In this document: positions 1 to 7,993 of the stretch, piece by piece
Position numbering within the stretch: the first letter of the stretch is position 1
How the letters are laid out: each line of letters starts with the position of its first letter
Notes under the pieces: generated by a model
What the model was told of the DNA's origin: nothing
The model's input: the letters and a program-made list of their open reading frames with translations, nothing else
Databases searched by the model: none
Origin: Pseudarthrobacter defluvii
GTDB lineage: Bacteria > Actinomycetota > Actinomycetes > Actinomycetales > Micrococcaceae
Length of the DNA: 64,000 nucleotides
Assembly (NCBI RefSeq): GCF_030323865.1
Contig: NZ_CP066362.1
Coordinates: 3,596,001 to 3,660,000, forward strand
Reading direction: 5' to 3'
Made by a program: the position numbers and the translations under genes

Positions 1-2
1 TG

Positions 3-554
3 GCGGAAGCCAATAAGGTTCCGTTCGCCTACGAAAAGGGGAACGTCTTCTTCATCCAGGCCGGAAGGGCCATCCGCCTGCAAAAAAACCCGGTGGACAG
101 CCGCTCGGGGGCCGGAGCCGAGATCAAGAACTCGTTCGGCCAAACCGTCTACTACACCACGGTGGAAGGCGATTCGTTCGACAGCCTTGGCTACAAATAC
201 CGGTCCACCACTGCACAGATCCTGCTGTACAACCCATCCTTGGCGGGGGACCAGCCCATTCCTGCCGGTACGAAGGTTCGCCTGATTCCGGGCGAGTTGA
301 AGATCAAGGGTGCCCAGGGAACCTTCACCACCGACGCCAACGGCATCCCGTTGACCTATACCACCGCGCCGGGCGACATCGAGCGGCAAGTTGCCTTCCG
401 CTTCGGTGTTGACCAGCTGCGCTCAGCCAACCGTCCGAGCTCGGGCACCGCCGGGGCTTGGTATGACTTCACCGACCTGCCCAGCGGCGAATTGGTGCCG
501 GGCCAGACCATCAGCCTGGCGTTGGACAAGCCCATCAACAAACCCAGTCCCTGA
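3..554 (+). CDS. LysM-domain protein, C-terminal part (5' end outside window)
   Basis: The frame is open from the left edge, so the N-terminus is missing. The visible part has two LysM-like segments. The first reads VYYTTVEGDSFDSLGYKY and continues through LLYNPSL to IPAGTKVRLIP. The second starts LTYTTAPGDIERQVAFRFGV and ends LVPGQTISLAL. LysM modules bind N-acetylglucosamine-containing glycans such as peptidoglycan, so a cell-wall or surface role is likely, but nothing here shows a catalytic domain. A GTG at position 93 exists, but coding-like sequence continues upstream of it, so I treat the gene as truncated by the window. Family assignment is fairly secure; function is inferred. Confidence 0.75.
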   Translation, partial: AEANKVPFAYEKGNVFFIQAGRAIRLQKNPVDSRSGAGAEIKNSFGQTVYYTTVEGDSFDSLGYKYRSTTAQILLYNPSLAGDQPIPAGTKVRLIPGELKIKGAQGTFTTDANGIPLTYTTAPGDIERQVAFRFGVDQLRSANRPSSGTAGAWYDFTDLPSGELVPGQTISLALDKPINKPSP

Positions 555-636
555 CCTCTGCTCCTTCCTGTCCGGGACCTCTCCCAGCAGGTGGTGTGGT
601 GTCCTACTCTTGAGTAACCCTAGAGAGGACCCCACT

Positions 637-1389
637 TTGGCTTGTGACGGCTGCACCGCATCTTCCCGGCTGGACTTCGCTTTCAGCATGGCCTTCCAGC
701 CGATTTACGACGCCGAGGCGGGCCGCGTCTGGGGCTATGAGGCCCTGGTCAGGGGCTTGTCCGGCGAGGGTGCGTACGAGGTCTTGGGAAGAGTGCTGCC
801 GGAACAACGGTACCGTTTTGACCAGGACTGCCGGGTGAAGGCCATCGAACTGGCATCCCGGTTGTTCCCGGCGGATGAAGAGCTGATGCTGTCCATCAAC
901 TTCATGCCCAACGCAGTCTATGAGCCGGCAGCCTGCCTCCGCGCCACGCTCCTGGCTGCGACACGCTGCGGCTTCCCGACGTCGTCCATCATGTTCGAGT
1001 TCACAGAGAACGAGGAAGTCACCGACACCGGCCATCTGACCAACATCATTACCGAGTACCGCAAGCACGGCTTCACCACGGCCATCGACGACTTCGGCGC
1101 CGGGCATGCGGGACTGGGGCTGCTGGTGGACTTCCAGCCGGACCTGATGAAAATCGATATGAAGCTGATCAGGGGCATCGACACCAGCCCGGCCCGGCAG
1201 GCAGTGGTGGCCGGCATTGGGGGTATCGCCAGGGAACTCGGCATCAAGGTCCTCGCGGAGGGCATCGAGACAGAGGAAGAGTTCCGGGTGCTCAAGGCAG
1301 CCGGGATCCGCCTGTTCCAGGGCTACTGGTTCGCCAAACCGGAGTTCGAGACCCTGCCGGAGATTCGACCCTTCGCTACGGCCGCGTAG
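637..1389 (+). CDS. Stand-alone EAL-domain cyclic-di-GMP phosphodiesterase
   Basis: This 250-residue protein is essentially one EAL domain, the family that hydrolyses c-di-GMP. I chose the TTG at 637 because AGAGAGGA lies 7 bases before it. It gives an N-terminus with Cys3 and Cys6 (MACDGC), followed by FAFSMAFQPI, as in short single-domain EAL proteins. Catalytic features are present: EAL at residues 35-37, the SINF Asn at 88, the ExTE motif at 121-124, the DDFG Asp pair at 151-152, Lys172, and the LAEGIE glutamates near 208 and 211. There is no GGDEF, PAS or membrane domain, so it looks like a soluble active phosphodiesterase. The paired N-terminal cysteines could bind metal or sense redox state, which is inference. 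A downstream ATG at 688 is possible but would remove the cysteine motif. Confidence 0.85.
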   Translation: MACDGCTASSRLDFAFSMAFQPIYDAEAGRVWGYEALVRGLSGEGAYEVLGRVLPEQRYRFDQDCRVKAIELASRLFPADEELMLSINFMPNAVYEPAACLRATLLAATRCGFPTSSIMFEFTENEEVTDTGHLTNIITEYRKHGFTTAIDDFGAGHAGLGLLVDFQPDLMKIDMKLIRGIDTSPARQAVVAGIGGIARELGIKVLAEGIETEEEFRVLKAAGIRLFQGYWFAKPEFETLPEIRPFATAA

Positions 1390-1678
1390 ATCCCCTCCGG
1401 CCCAGCCTGTATCCCGCCCAGAACGCGAGAATCAGCAGCCCCGCCACTGCCAGGGTCAGGCCGAACTGGGTGCCCCGCGTGATAAAGGCGGCACCGGGCA
1501 CGCTGAACGGCTGATTGCTCAGCGGTGCGTACGCGAACCAGCCCACAAAGTCACGGTTCAGGTAAGCGATCAGGCCCCCGGCAAGCACCGCCACCAGTCC
1601 GCATAAGGGCACGACGGCGGCAGCAACTTTGCCCCGATGCGACGGTTGGCGTTCATGATTTACGGTGTTTTCCCCCAT
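1376..1678 (-). CDS. Small two-helix membrane protein, unknown function
   Basis: About 100 residues from an ATG at 1678. Two hydrophobic segments are visible: the first around VAAAVVPLCGLVAVLAGGLI and the second around FGLTLAVAGLLILAFWAGYR. A polar stretch of about 30 residues separates them, and the protein ends in a basic tail rich in Arg. It is a predicted integral membrane protein of no family I recognise. Its 3' end overlaps the end of the EAL gene by 14 bases in convergent orientation, so the two are not co-transcribed. The start is uncertain because the SD is weak. Confidence 0.6.
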   Translation of the reverse strand: MGENTVNHERQPSHRGKVAAAVVPLCGLVAVLAGGLIAYLNRDFVGWFAYAPLSNQPFSVPGAAFITRGTQFGLTLAVAGLLILAFWAGYRLGRRGSTRP

Positions 1679-1767
1679 GCCCGCGAGTCTAGCTGGGAGC
1701 ACAGCCCGCCCACCAAGGAGGAGGGCCGCCCCTTTCGCCTCTCCAAAAACATCAGCCACTTCTATTG

Positions 1768-1787
1768 CCGAGAAACCGCTTTCTCGG
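1768..1787. promoter_or_regulatory. LacI-type operator upstream of the pectate lyase operon
   Basis: CCGAGAAACCGCTTTCTCGG is a 20-base palindrome with only one mismatched base pair, lying 90 bases before the pectate lyase start. Its centre, GAAACCGCTTTC, has the form typical of LacI-family operators with a central CG. Closely related sequences precede the two rhamnogalacturonan lyase genes in this window. Confidence 0.65.
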
Positions 1788-1876
1788 TAGGGTCCTTGTC
1801 AGCGCCCTCCAGTGATCGGCGTCATAGTGGACCGCGGACCGGGGGCGCAGTTCATTCCAATGACGGAAGAGAGAAC

Positions 1877-3247
1877 ATGCGAAAACGCCATGCCCACCTG
1901 TCTTTAGCCGCAGCAATGGCAGTAGCCGGCGCCCTCATCATTCCAACCCAGGCATGGGCGGCTCCAAACCCTGCTGCCGACCCCGCAGCCCAGACGGCGC
2001 AGACACCACTGGAACGCCAGATCCTCGCTCCGCGCGATGGCTGGGCGGCCGAGGGACCAGGAACCACCGGCGGTTCAACAGCATCAGCTGCCCATGTATA
2101 CGACGTGCACAACAAGGCCGAAATGCTGGCGGCCTTCGCGGAAGCCGGTACCCAGCCGAAGATCGTCCGTGTCCACGGAACCATCAACGCGAACACGGCA
2201 GCGGATGGTTCACCCCTGACCTGCCAGGACTACGCACAGGGCACCGGGTACAGCCTGGAGCAGTACCTGACCGACTTCGACCCCGCGACCTACGGCCGCG
2301 ACCAGGAGCCCGCGGGCCCGCAAGAGGCCGCCCGCCGACTGGCCGCCGCCAAGCAGGCGAAAACCATCCGCTGGGACATCCCCAGCAACACCACCATCGT
2401 AGGAGCCACTCCGGACAGCAGCATCACGGGCGCGGCGATGCGCATCAACGGTGCCACCAACGTGATCGTCCGCAACCTCACACTGCGGGACTCCGCCGAC
2501 TGCTTCCCCGCTTGGGACCCCACAGACGGGGCCGAAGGCAACTGGAACAGCGAATACGACCTGCTGCAGGTCATCAACAAAGCCACGCATGTCTGGATCG
2601 ACCACTCCTCGTTCACGGACGCCCCGAACCTGGACAGCTCGCAGCCACTCTACTTCGGCCGCCCCTACCAGGTGCACGACGGGGCAGTGGATGTCACCAA
2701 CGGTTCGGACCTGGTGACCATGTCCTACAACCGCTTCTCCGACCACGACAAGCTGCTCCTGATCGGCTCCACCGACTCAGCCACGCGGGGCGACCCGGGC
2801 AAGCTCCGGGTGACCATCCACCACAACGTCTTCGAGAACGTGGGCCAGCGCGCTCCTCGGGTCCGCTTTGGCCAGGTGGACGTCTACAACAACCACTACA
2901 AGGTAGCGGCGGACAGCCCCATCCCCTACGAGTACAGCCTCGGCGCCGGCTTCAGCTCCCATCTGTATGCGGAAGCCAACGCCTTCACCCTGCCGCACGG
3001 GATCACCGCCGCGGACATTATCGGCCGCTATAAGGGAACCGAGATCACCACCATCGGCAATGCTGTGAACGGCAAGATCACTGACATTCGTGCTGAGTAC
3101 AACGCCGCTGCCGCGCCCGCAGACCAGCTGGCAGCAGACACCTCCTGGGCACCCGCCTTCCGCACCCAAGTCCACCCGGCCCAGGCTGTGCCGGCCCTGC
3201 TGCAGAACTCCACCGGCCCCATCTTTACCTCGGGGGCCGACTCCTGA
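1877..3247 (+). CDS. Secreted pectate lyase, polysaccharide lyase family 1
   Basis: A 456-residue protein with a Sec signal peptide (basic MRKRHAH, then a hydrophobic core, with likely cleavage after AWA near residue 28). The body is a right-handed parallel beta-helix of the PL1 type, which cleaves de-esterified polygalacturonate by beta-elimination with Ca2+. Diagnostic motifs are VWIDH near residue 238, the following SDHDKLLLIGSTDS, and the RAPRVRFG block near residue 325 that supplies the catalytic Arg. The start at 1877 is preferred because GGAAGAGAG precedes it by a few bases and a signal peptide follows at once. The longer in-frame extension would run through the operator palindrome. 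The stop overlaps the next start (TGATG), so the two genes are translationally coupled and act together on pectin. Confidence 0.92.
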   Translation: MRKRHAHLSLAAAMAVAGALIIPTQAWAAPNPAADPAAQTAQTPLERQILAPRDGWAAEGPGTTGGSTASAAHVYDVHNKAEMLAAFAEAGTQPKIVRVHGTINANTAADGSPLTCQDYAQGTGYSLEQYLTDFDPATYGRDQEPAGPQEAARRLAAAKQAKTIRWDIPSNTTIVGATPDSSITGAAMRINGATNVIVRNLTLRDSADCFPAWDPTDGAEGNWNSEYDLLQVINKATHVWIDHSSFTDAPNLDSSQPLYFGRPYQVHDGAVDVTNGSDLVTMSYNRFSDHDKLLLIGSTDSATRGDPGKLRVTIHHNVFENVGQRAPRVRFGQVDVYNNHYKVAADSPIPYEYSLGAGFSSHLYAEANAFTLPHGITAADIIGRYKGTEITTIGNAVNGKITDIRAEYNAAAAPADQLAADTSWAPAFRTQVHPAQAVPALLQNSTGPIFTSGADS

Positions 3248-5127
3248 TGGCTGCCATGCAACCCAGCCGGCGCAGCGTCCTGGCAACGCTGGCCCTTACC
3301 GCGGGGTCCGTGGCCTTGTCGGGAACAAGTATGGCGAGCGCGCTTGCCCAAACCAGCCCCGACCCCACCAAACCCCGCACCAAACCGGTCATCTTCGTGG
3401 TGGGGGACTCGACGTCGTCGGCGTACCAGCAGTCGGAGCGGCCCCGCGCGGGGTGGGGCCAGGCACTCCCCCTCCTCCTGGGGCCTCAGGCCACGGTGTT
3501 CGATTACGCGTGGTCCGGAGCCTCCTCGAAAAGCTTCGCCGACGCAGGGCTGCTGGACAGGGTGCTCGCCCTGATGCAGCCGGGCGACTACCTCCTGATC
3601 TCCTTTGGCCACAACGATGAAAAAGTTTCAGACCCCAGCCGCGGAACGCTTCCGGACTCCACTTACAAGGAGTACCTGGGCCGGTACATTGACGGTGCCA
3701 GGGCACGCGGCGGCAAGCCGGTCCTGGTGACGTCCGTGGAACGGCGGCGCTTCGATTCCTTCGGTACTGCCCAGGATTCGCACGGCGCGTACCCACAGGC
3801 AGTGCGGGACCTCGCCGCAGCGACGGGGACGCCGCTGGTGGACCTGACGGTCTCTTCCAAGGAGCTGTGGCAGAAGATGGGTCCGGAGGGGACCAAGAGG
3901 CAGTTCCTGTTCCTGGCTCCCGGCGAACACCCGCAGTATCCGCAGGGTTCGGAGGACAATACCCATTTCCAGGCGGCAGGGGCACTCTCCGTTGCACGCC
4001 TTGTGGCACGCGAATTGCAGCAGAAAGAGATTGTGCCGCCGGGCTACTTCCTGAACATTGACGCCGGCACAGACCCCCTGATGGCAATGTTCTGGCCCAG
4101 CGAGCGCCCGGTGGATGTGCCGGGAACCCTGGACGTGGGGCCTGGCAAAGCGTTCGCTACGGTCCAGGCGGCCGTCGACTCCATTCCATCCGGCAGTACG
4201 CAGCGGACAGTCATCCGGATCCAGCCCGGAACCTACCGCGAAGCACTCCGGGTGCCGGCGAACAAGCCCCGGGTCTCGTTGGTGGGGCAGGGCAGCAGGC
4301 CGGAGGACGTTCTGCTCGTGTTCAACAACGCGTCGGGCACGCCCAAGCCGGACGGCAGCGGGAATTACGGGACGTCCGGCAGCGCGTCGGTCCGGATCGA
4401 CGGGCCGGACTTTGTGGCCCGGAACCTGACCATCAGCAATGATTTCGATGAAGCCGCGAATATGGGCATGAAGGACCGCCAGGCCGTGGCACTGCACATC
4501 ACTGCCGACCGGTCCGTGCTTTCGCAGGTGAGGCTGCTGGGCAACCAGGACACCCTGTTGGTCAACTCGCCCGGCGCCGGCGTCCCGGCCCGCTTCTATT
4601 TCGACCGTTGCTATGTGGAAGGGGACGTCGACTTCATCTTCGGCCGCGGCACCGCCGTGTTCAGCGCCTGCGAGATCAAGTCACTGGACCGGGGTTCCAC
4701 CACGAACAACGGGTATGTCACCGCCGGAAGCCAGGATCTGTCCATCAAGTACGGCTACCTTTTCGACCAGTGCCGGTTGGTGTCCGACGCCGCCAGGGAC
4801 AGCGTCCACCTCGGCAGGCCGTGGCATCCAAGTGGCGACCCGAAGGCAGTGGCCCAGGTCCTGGTACGGGATTCGTGGCTCGGGGCGCATATTTCCGGCA
4901 GCCCGTGGACGGACATGAGCGGCTTCTCCTGGCGGGAGGCTCGGTTCCACGAGTACAACAACCGCGGACCGGGAGCCCAGGTGACCCCTGACCGCCCGCA
5001 GTTGCCCGGGCCGGAGGCGGGCAACTACACGGTCCGGAACTACCTGCAGGGTACGGACGGCTGGGCACCCCAGCTGGAAGGAACGACGGCGGACTGCAGC
5101 GTAGTGCCGTCGGCACCGGCAGCGTAA
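3247..5127 (+). CDS. Fused rhamnogalacturonan acetylesterase and pectin methylesterase, Tat-exported
   Basis: A 626-residue two-domain secreted esterase. The N-terminus SRRSVLATLALTAG is a twin-arginine signal. Residues of about 45-265 form an SGNH hydrolase of the rhamnogalacturonan acetylesterase type: GDST at 53-56, a SFGHND block, and the DNTHF Asp/His pair near the end of the domain. Residues of about 295-605 form a CE8 pectinesterase beta-helix with GNQDTL near 430, GDVDFIFG near 459 and LGRPW near 521. These carry the two catalytic Asp residues and the Arg. Together they would remove acetyl groups from rhamnogalacturonan I and methyl groups from homogalacturonan, exposing substrate for the pectate lyase encoded just before it. 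The start overlaps the upstream stop by one base. Each domain is about the normal length for its family, so this is a true fusion. Confidence 0.9.
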   Translation: MAAMQPSRRSVLATLALTAGSVALSGTSMASALAQTSPDPTKPRTKPVIFVVGDSTSSAYQQSERPRAGWGQALPLLLGPQATVFDYAWSGASSKSFADAGLLDRVLALMQPGDYLLISFGHNDEKVSDPSRGTLPDSTYKEYLGRYIDGARARGGKPVLVTSVERRRFDSFGTAQDSHGAYPQAVRDLAAATGTPLVDLTVSSKELWQKMGPEGTKRQFLFLAPGEHPQYPQGSEDNTHFQAAGALSVARLVARELQQKEIVPPGYFLNIDAGTDPLMAMFWPSERPVDVPGTLDVGPGKAFATVQAAVDSIPSGSTQRTVIRIQPGTYREALRVPANKPRVSLVGQGSRPEDVLLVFNNASGTPKPDGSGNYGTSGSASVRIDGPDFVARNLTISNDFDEAANMGMKDRQAVALHITADRSVLSQVRLLGNQDTLLVNSPGAGVPARFYFDRCYVEGDVDFIFGRGTAVFSACEIKSLDRGSTTNNGYVTAGSQDLSIKYGYLFDQCRLVSDAARDSVHLGRPWHPSGDPKAVAQVLVRDSWLGAHISGSPWTDMSGFSWREARFHEYNNRGPGAQVTPDRPQLPGPEAGNYTVRNYLQGTDGWAPQLEGTTADCSVVPSAPAA

Positions 5128-5141
5128 CGACAGGCAGGGGC

Positions 5142-5170
5142 AGGCCCGGTTCCACCGCGGAACCGGGCCT
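5142..5170 (+). terminator. Hairpin terminator after the pectin operon
   Basis: AGGCCCGGTTCC and GGAACCGGGCCT form a perfect 12-bp stem with an ACCGC loop, followed by TTTCCCC. Outer sequences GGCAGGGG and CCCCTGCC can extend the stem. It lies 15 bases after the esterase stop. Confidence 0.75.
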
Positions 5171-5225
5171 TTCCCCTGCCGGCCATCCCTAGCCGGGCCG
5201 CACCGGCCGGGTCTAGGCTGGGCGG

Positions 5226-5585
5226 ATGCTGACCATCGGAACCATTGTCCTCGGCGTCAACGACGTCGCCGCTGCCACCAAGTTCTGGCATGACGCCCTT
5301 GGCTATGTCCCCCGGGAAGAAGGCGACGAAACCTGGGTGACCCTTGTGCCGTCGTCGGGCCCCGGTGCGGAGCTGTCCCTGATGCTCAGTGAAACTCCTG
5401 TCCAGCACCATCCAAGGATCCACCTGGACCTTTATGCGGACGACCAGTCCGCGGAGGTGGAGCGGCTGGTATCGATCGGTGCGCAGCGGGTTGATTGGGA
5501 TTCGTACCCGGACGACCCCGACTTCGTGGTCCTGGAAGATCCGGACGGCAACCGGTTCTGCGTGATCGACAAAAGCCCGCGCTAG
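5226..5585 (+). CDS. VOC-family (glyoxalase/bleomycin-resistance fold) protein
   Basis: 119 residues from an ATG at 5226. The pattern matches a single vicinal-oxygen-chelate unit: the opening strand TIGTIVLGVND, then AATKFWHDALGY, and the closing DFVVLEDPDGNRFCVID. Such proteins bind a metal and act on small molecules in dioxygenation, isomerisation or resistance. The substrate cannot be told from sequence. It stands alone, transcribed toward the DUF427 gene. Confidence 0.8.
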   Translation: MLTIGTIVLGVNDVAAATKFWHDALGYVPREEGDETWVTLVPSSGPGAELSLMLSETPVQHHPRIHLDLYADDQSAEVERLVSIGAQRVDWDSYPDDPDFVVLEDPDGNRFCVIDKSPR

Positions 5586-5672
5586 CGCCGCCCGGGAACA
5601 ATGCCTCCGACCAACCCGTTGGCATCCGTACAACCGCATCCTTCACGGGGCGGCAGCGACGGAAGGGAACTC

Positions 5673-5957
5673 ATGGTCAGGGCTGTCTGGAACGGAAAAG
5701 TCATCGCCGAATCGTCGGACACCGTGGTGGTGGAGGGCAACCACTACTTCCCGCGCGAGGCCGTCAATCCCGCCTATTTGCGGGACAGCGACAAGAACAC
5801 GTTTTGCCCGTGGAAGGGCACGGCCAGCTACCACACTCTGGACGTGGACGGTGAGCTGAACGAGGCCGCGGCCTGGTACTACCCCGAGGCGAAGCCGCGC
5901 GCCAAGCACATTGAGGACCGGATCGCTTTCTGGCGCGGCGTTACCATCGAGGACTAA
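5673..5957 (+). CDS. DUF427-domain protein
   Basis: 94 residues from an ATG at 5673, with GGAAGG 6 bases upstream. The sequence shows the DUF427 signature: VRAVWNGKVIAES near the start, GNHYFPREAV, then TFCPWKGTASYHTLDVDG and AAWYYPEAKPRAKHIEDRIAF. The family is small, widespread in bacteria and fungi, and of unknown biochemistry. An in-frame start 72 bases upstream exists but lacks a ribosome site. A strong hairpin follows the stop. Confidence 0.88.
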   Translation: MVRAVWNGKVIAESSDTVVVEGNHYFPREAVNPAYLRDSDKNTFCPWKGTASYHTLDVDGELNEAAAWYYPEAKPRAKHIEDRIAFWRGVTIED

Positions 5958-5969
5958 CGGCCATAGGGC

Positions 5970-6005
5970 GCGGACGACGGCGGGTGGGAACCCGCCGTCG
6001 TCCGC
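5970..6005. terminator. Hairpin of the shared GGACGACGGCGG family
   Basis: GCGGACGACGGCGGG and its exact complement CCCGCCGTCGTCCGC form a perfect 15-bp stem around a TGGGAA loop. It lies 13 bases after DUF427 and before the convergent DUF3846-like gene. The same core recurs at 8496, 9158 and 35537. Confidence 0.75.
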
Positions 6006-6051
6006 TCTCCCGGCAGTGTGGCCCAGCACGCGCCGTTGAGCGCTGGGCCGG

Positions 6052-6396
6052 CTAGGCGGCGAGCGGCAGGTCGAACAGCTGCTCGGCAAGCCTGATGAGG
6101 TGGCGGGGAGCGTCGCATTCTTTATCCCGCCTGTCCAGGCCCAAGAAAAGGGCCGTCCCCTGGATCGTTCCGTCGAGGTCGGTTCCAGCCTCCCGAATGA
6201 GCACCTCAGCGCGGGGATTCATGAACGTCCTGTCAGTGTGGCTGTCCAGGTAGACGTGCCAATCGGTGCCCGCGAGGAGGCCGATGCCGCCTGATGCGAT
6301 CTTCTGGAAGGCCGTCTCGTCGAGGTGGATCGGCTTGATGTGGACCGGTTGGGTGAGGCGCGTGGGGACGACGAGCGCGTTGAATGGGGTCAGCAT
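6052..6396 (-). CDS. DUF3846-like hypothetical protein
   Basis: 114 residues. The ATG at 6396 is chosen because CCCAAGGAC lies just before it; a GTG at 6417 would give 121 residues without an SD. The sequence has the look of DUF3846 proteins (VYLDSHTDRTFMNPRAEVL, then IQGTALFLG), a small domain found in actinobacteria and their phages, function unknown. Assignment is from memory of the pattern. It is transcribed after the 44-residue basic protein gene on the same strand. Confidence 0.6.
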   Translation of the reverse strand: MLTPFNALVVPTRLTQPVHIKPIHLDETAFQKIASGGIGLLAGTDWHVYLDSHTDRTFMNPRAEVLIREAGTDLDGTIQGTALFLGLDRRDKECDAPRHLIRLAEQLFDLPLAA

Positions 6397-6501
6397 GGTG
6401 TTGTCCTTGGGGGTCACGCCATTGATGGCTGCCCTTCGTTTCTGCCGTGTTGGCGCGGGCGGCCCCAGGCTAGGTGTCCCGGCGGCCGCCCGCTGGCATG
6501 G

Positions 6502-6636
6502 TCAGCGCTGATTCTTGCGCGGTTTGGTGAAATTCAGCTCACTGTTTTCAGTTTTGGCTCTTTTTTCGGCACGTTTTTCGAGAATTGACTTGCCGACCTT
6601 TTTAGCGGCGCCGCTTTTGGGGGATTTTCCGGACAT
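6502..6636 (-). CDS. Small basic 44-residue protein
   Basis: An unreported short frame: ATG at 6636, TGA at 6502, reading MSGKSPKSGAAKKVGKSILE and then KRAEKRAK with a C-terminus NFTKPRKNQR. AAAGAAAGG lies about 10 bases upstream. It is very rich in Lys and Arg, with a likely amphipathic helix in the middle. Its codons follow a normal gene pattern although it sits in AT-richer DNA. Similar tiny lysine-rich proteins occur in Arthrobacter genomes as far as I recall. Nucleic-acid binding is plausible but unproven. Confidence 0.6.
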   Translation of the reverse strand: MSGKSPKSGAAKKVGKSILEKRAEKRAKTENSELNFTKPRKNQR

Positions 6637-6892
6637 CGGAATCACGCCTTTCTTTGCTTGCGTTACCCAATACCATACCCACTTTTATTTCTTTATCCAG
6701 TCCTGCAAGCGCCCCCGCAAATCCGGCACTTCAGGCACCCAACGTCTTGTCACGAAGTACAACCCGGCAGAGAACATCGCCTTGCCGTTTATTTCCGGCG
6801 ACCAGCCCAGCACCTTATTCTTCCCTTTTGCGGAAATGCAGATGACTATTCAGGGAACGCACGAAAAGAGGCTCTTTCTTTCCCCCTTCCCC
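6637..6892. other. AT-rich intergenic region
   Basis: This stretch between the basic small protein and the end of the patatin gene is clearly richer in A and T than its surroundings (runs such as TTTATTTCTTTATCC). It probably holds the promoter of the small protein gene. I see no convincing coding frame in it. Confidence 0.4.
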
Positions 6893-7804
6893 TCACTGCC
6901 AAAATTCCGTAAGCCTCCCGGCGAGGGCTTTGCCTTGGTTATGTCCAGCTTGGGCCGCGGCCGGCCGCAGGGACAGGTCCATGGCGTTGGGTCCGAACAT
7001 GTGCTCAGCATCTTTGTCCGGACCGATCACCTCGGCTCTGCTGCCGCCGGCACGCAGTTCCTCAACCTGCGCTGCCAACTGCATTCCCCACTCAAGTGGC
7101 ATGCGGGTCCTGCCGCCGAAGGGTGACAGCACCAGGACCAGACCGTACCCGGCGGCCAAATCGGCGTTCTCGTTGCGCCGGTAGCCGCCGTCGATATAGC
7201 TGTTGTCCCCGATCCGGTACGCGGAGGCGCTGGAGCAGCTGGCCGCCACAGCGTCCACCAGATCGGTGCCGCTGTTGCGGTGGAACACCGCCGGTTCCCC
7301 GGTACTGGCATCGACCGCAGTGATCAGCAGCTCGTGGTCTGGCCATTCCTGCCGGGGCAGGCGCGCGGCGACAGTTGCCCGCCACCGCTCGGAGCCGTCG
7401 TAGTCAGCCGCCAGGTCGAGTGCGGCCGCACCCATCCTGCGTCGCATGTCGGAGGCGTCCGTGGAGACGGCGATGATCCTGCCGGTCCGCTCTAGATGGT
7501 TCGGCACCGGGCCCCCGCGAGCCGGGGTTCCTGCGGGACGGGGCCGCTGCGGAAGGGGAGCATCGAGGACGGCGGCATAGAGTTCCGCGGGAGTTGAGCC
7601 GGCGATCTGGGCGGCAGCCGTGGATCCTGCAGATGTTCCGATGACCATGTGGGCATTGGTCACGTCCAGTCCGGCATCAGCCAGGCTGGCCAGGACGCCA
7701 ATCAACCAGGCGTTGCCGGTGGAGCCGCCGCCGCCGAGGACCAGTGCGCGGCGGGAATTCCCCGCCGGCGTGGCGTGCGGGAGGTAAGAAGATGTTGTGT
7801 TCAT
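6893..7804 (-). CDS. Patatin-like phospholipase / lipid acyl hydrolase
   Basis: 303 residues. Patatin motifs are complete. The oxyanion loop is GGGGSTGNAW near residue 25. The nucleophile elbow is GTSAG near residue 57. The Asp of the Ser-Asp dyad is in YIDGGYRRNENADL near residue 200. No signal peptide or membrane helix is visible, so the enzyme is predicted to be cytoplasmic or peripheral. It would hydrolyse phospholipids or other acyl esters; the natural substrate is unknown. The start at 7804 is preceded by GCGAAAGGCGACTCCC. A 17-codon frame with a strong SD lies upstream in the same transcript. Confidence 0.87.
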   Translation of the reverse strand: MNTTSSYLPHATPAGNSRRALVLGGGGSTGNAWLIGVLASLADAGLDVTNAHMVIGTSAGSTAAAQIAGSTPAELYAAVLDAPLPQRPRPAGTPARGGPVPNHLERTGRIIAVSTDASDMRRRMGAAALDLAADYDGSERWRATVAARLPRQEWPDHELLITAVDASTGEPAVFHRNSGTDLVDAVAASCSSASAYRIGDNSYIDGGYRRNENADLAAGYGLVLVLSPFGGRTRMPLEWGMQLAAQVEELRAGGSRAEVIGPDKDAEHMFGPNAMDLSLRPAAAQAGHNQGKALAGRLTEFWQ

Positions 7805-7855
7805 GGGAGTCGCCTTTCGCGAATTGCCTGTTCGGCGCTCCCGGTAGCGGCTGGG

Positions 7856-7909
7856 TCAGCCGCGGATCGTAGGCTGCGAGGGAGCACCCATTACGGATAC
7901 AGCTTTCAT
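7856..7909 (-). CDS. Putative 17-residue leader peptide upstream of the patatin gene
   Basis: ATG at 7909 to TGA at 7856 reads MKAVSVMGAPSQPTIRG. It is preceded by GAGGAGGTGGGACCC, the strongest ribosome site in the neighbourhood, with 8 bases between AGGAGG and the ATG. The stop is 51 bases before the patatin start. It is too short for a recognisable fold. It may be a translated leader that controls the downstream gene, or simply a small protein. Confidence 0.4.
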   Translation of the reverse strand: MKAVSVMGAPSQPTIRG

Positions 7910-7993
7910 GGGTCCCACCTCCTCGGCTCGTGTCACGATCATGGGAATCTTGGCACACCGCCCGCACGGTCCGCAACGGGTAAATTTGGAGCG

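Noticed and set aside
6515..7126. A plus-strand open frame across the AT-rich region and the patatin end
   Set aside because: Its sequence lacks protein-like motifs, crosses the patatin gene in antisense, and has no ribosome site. The real coding here is on the minus strand.
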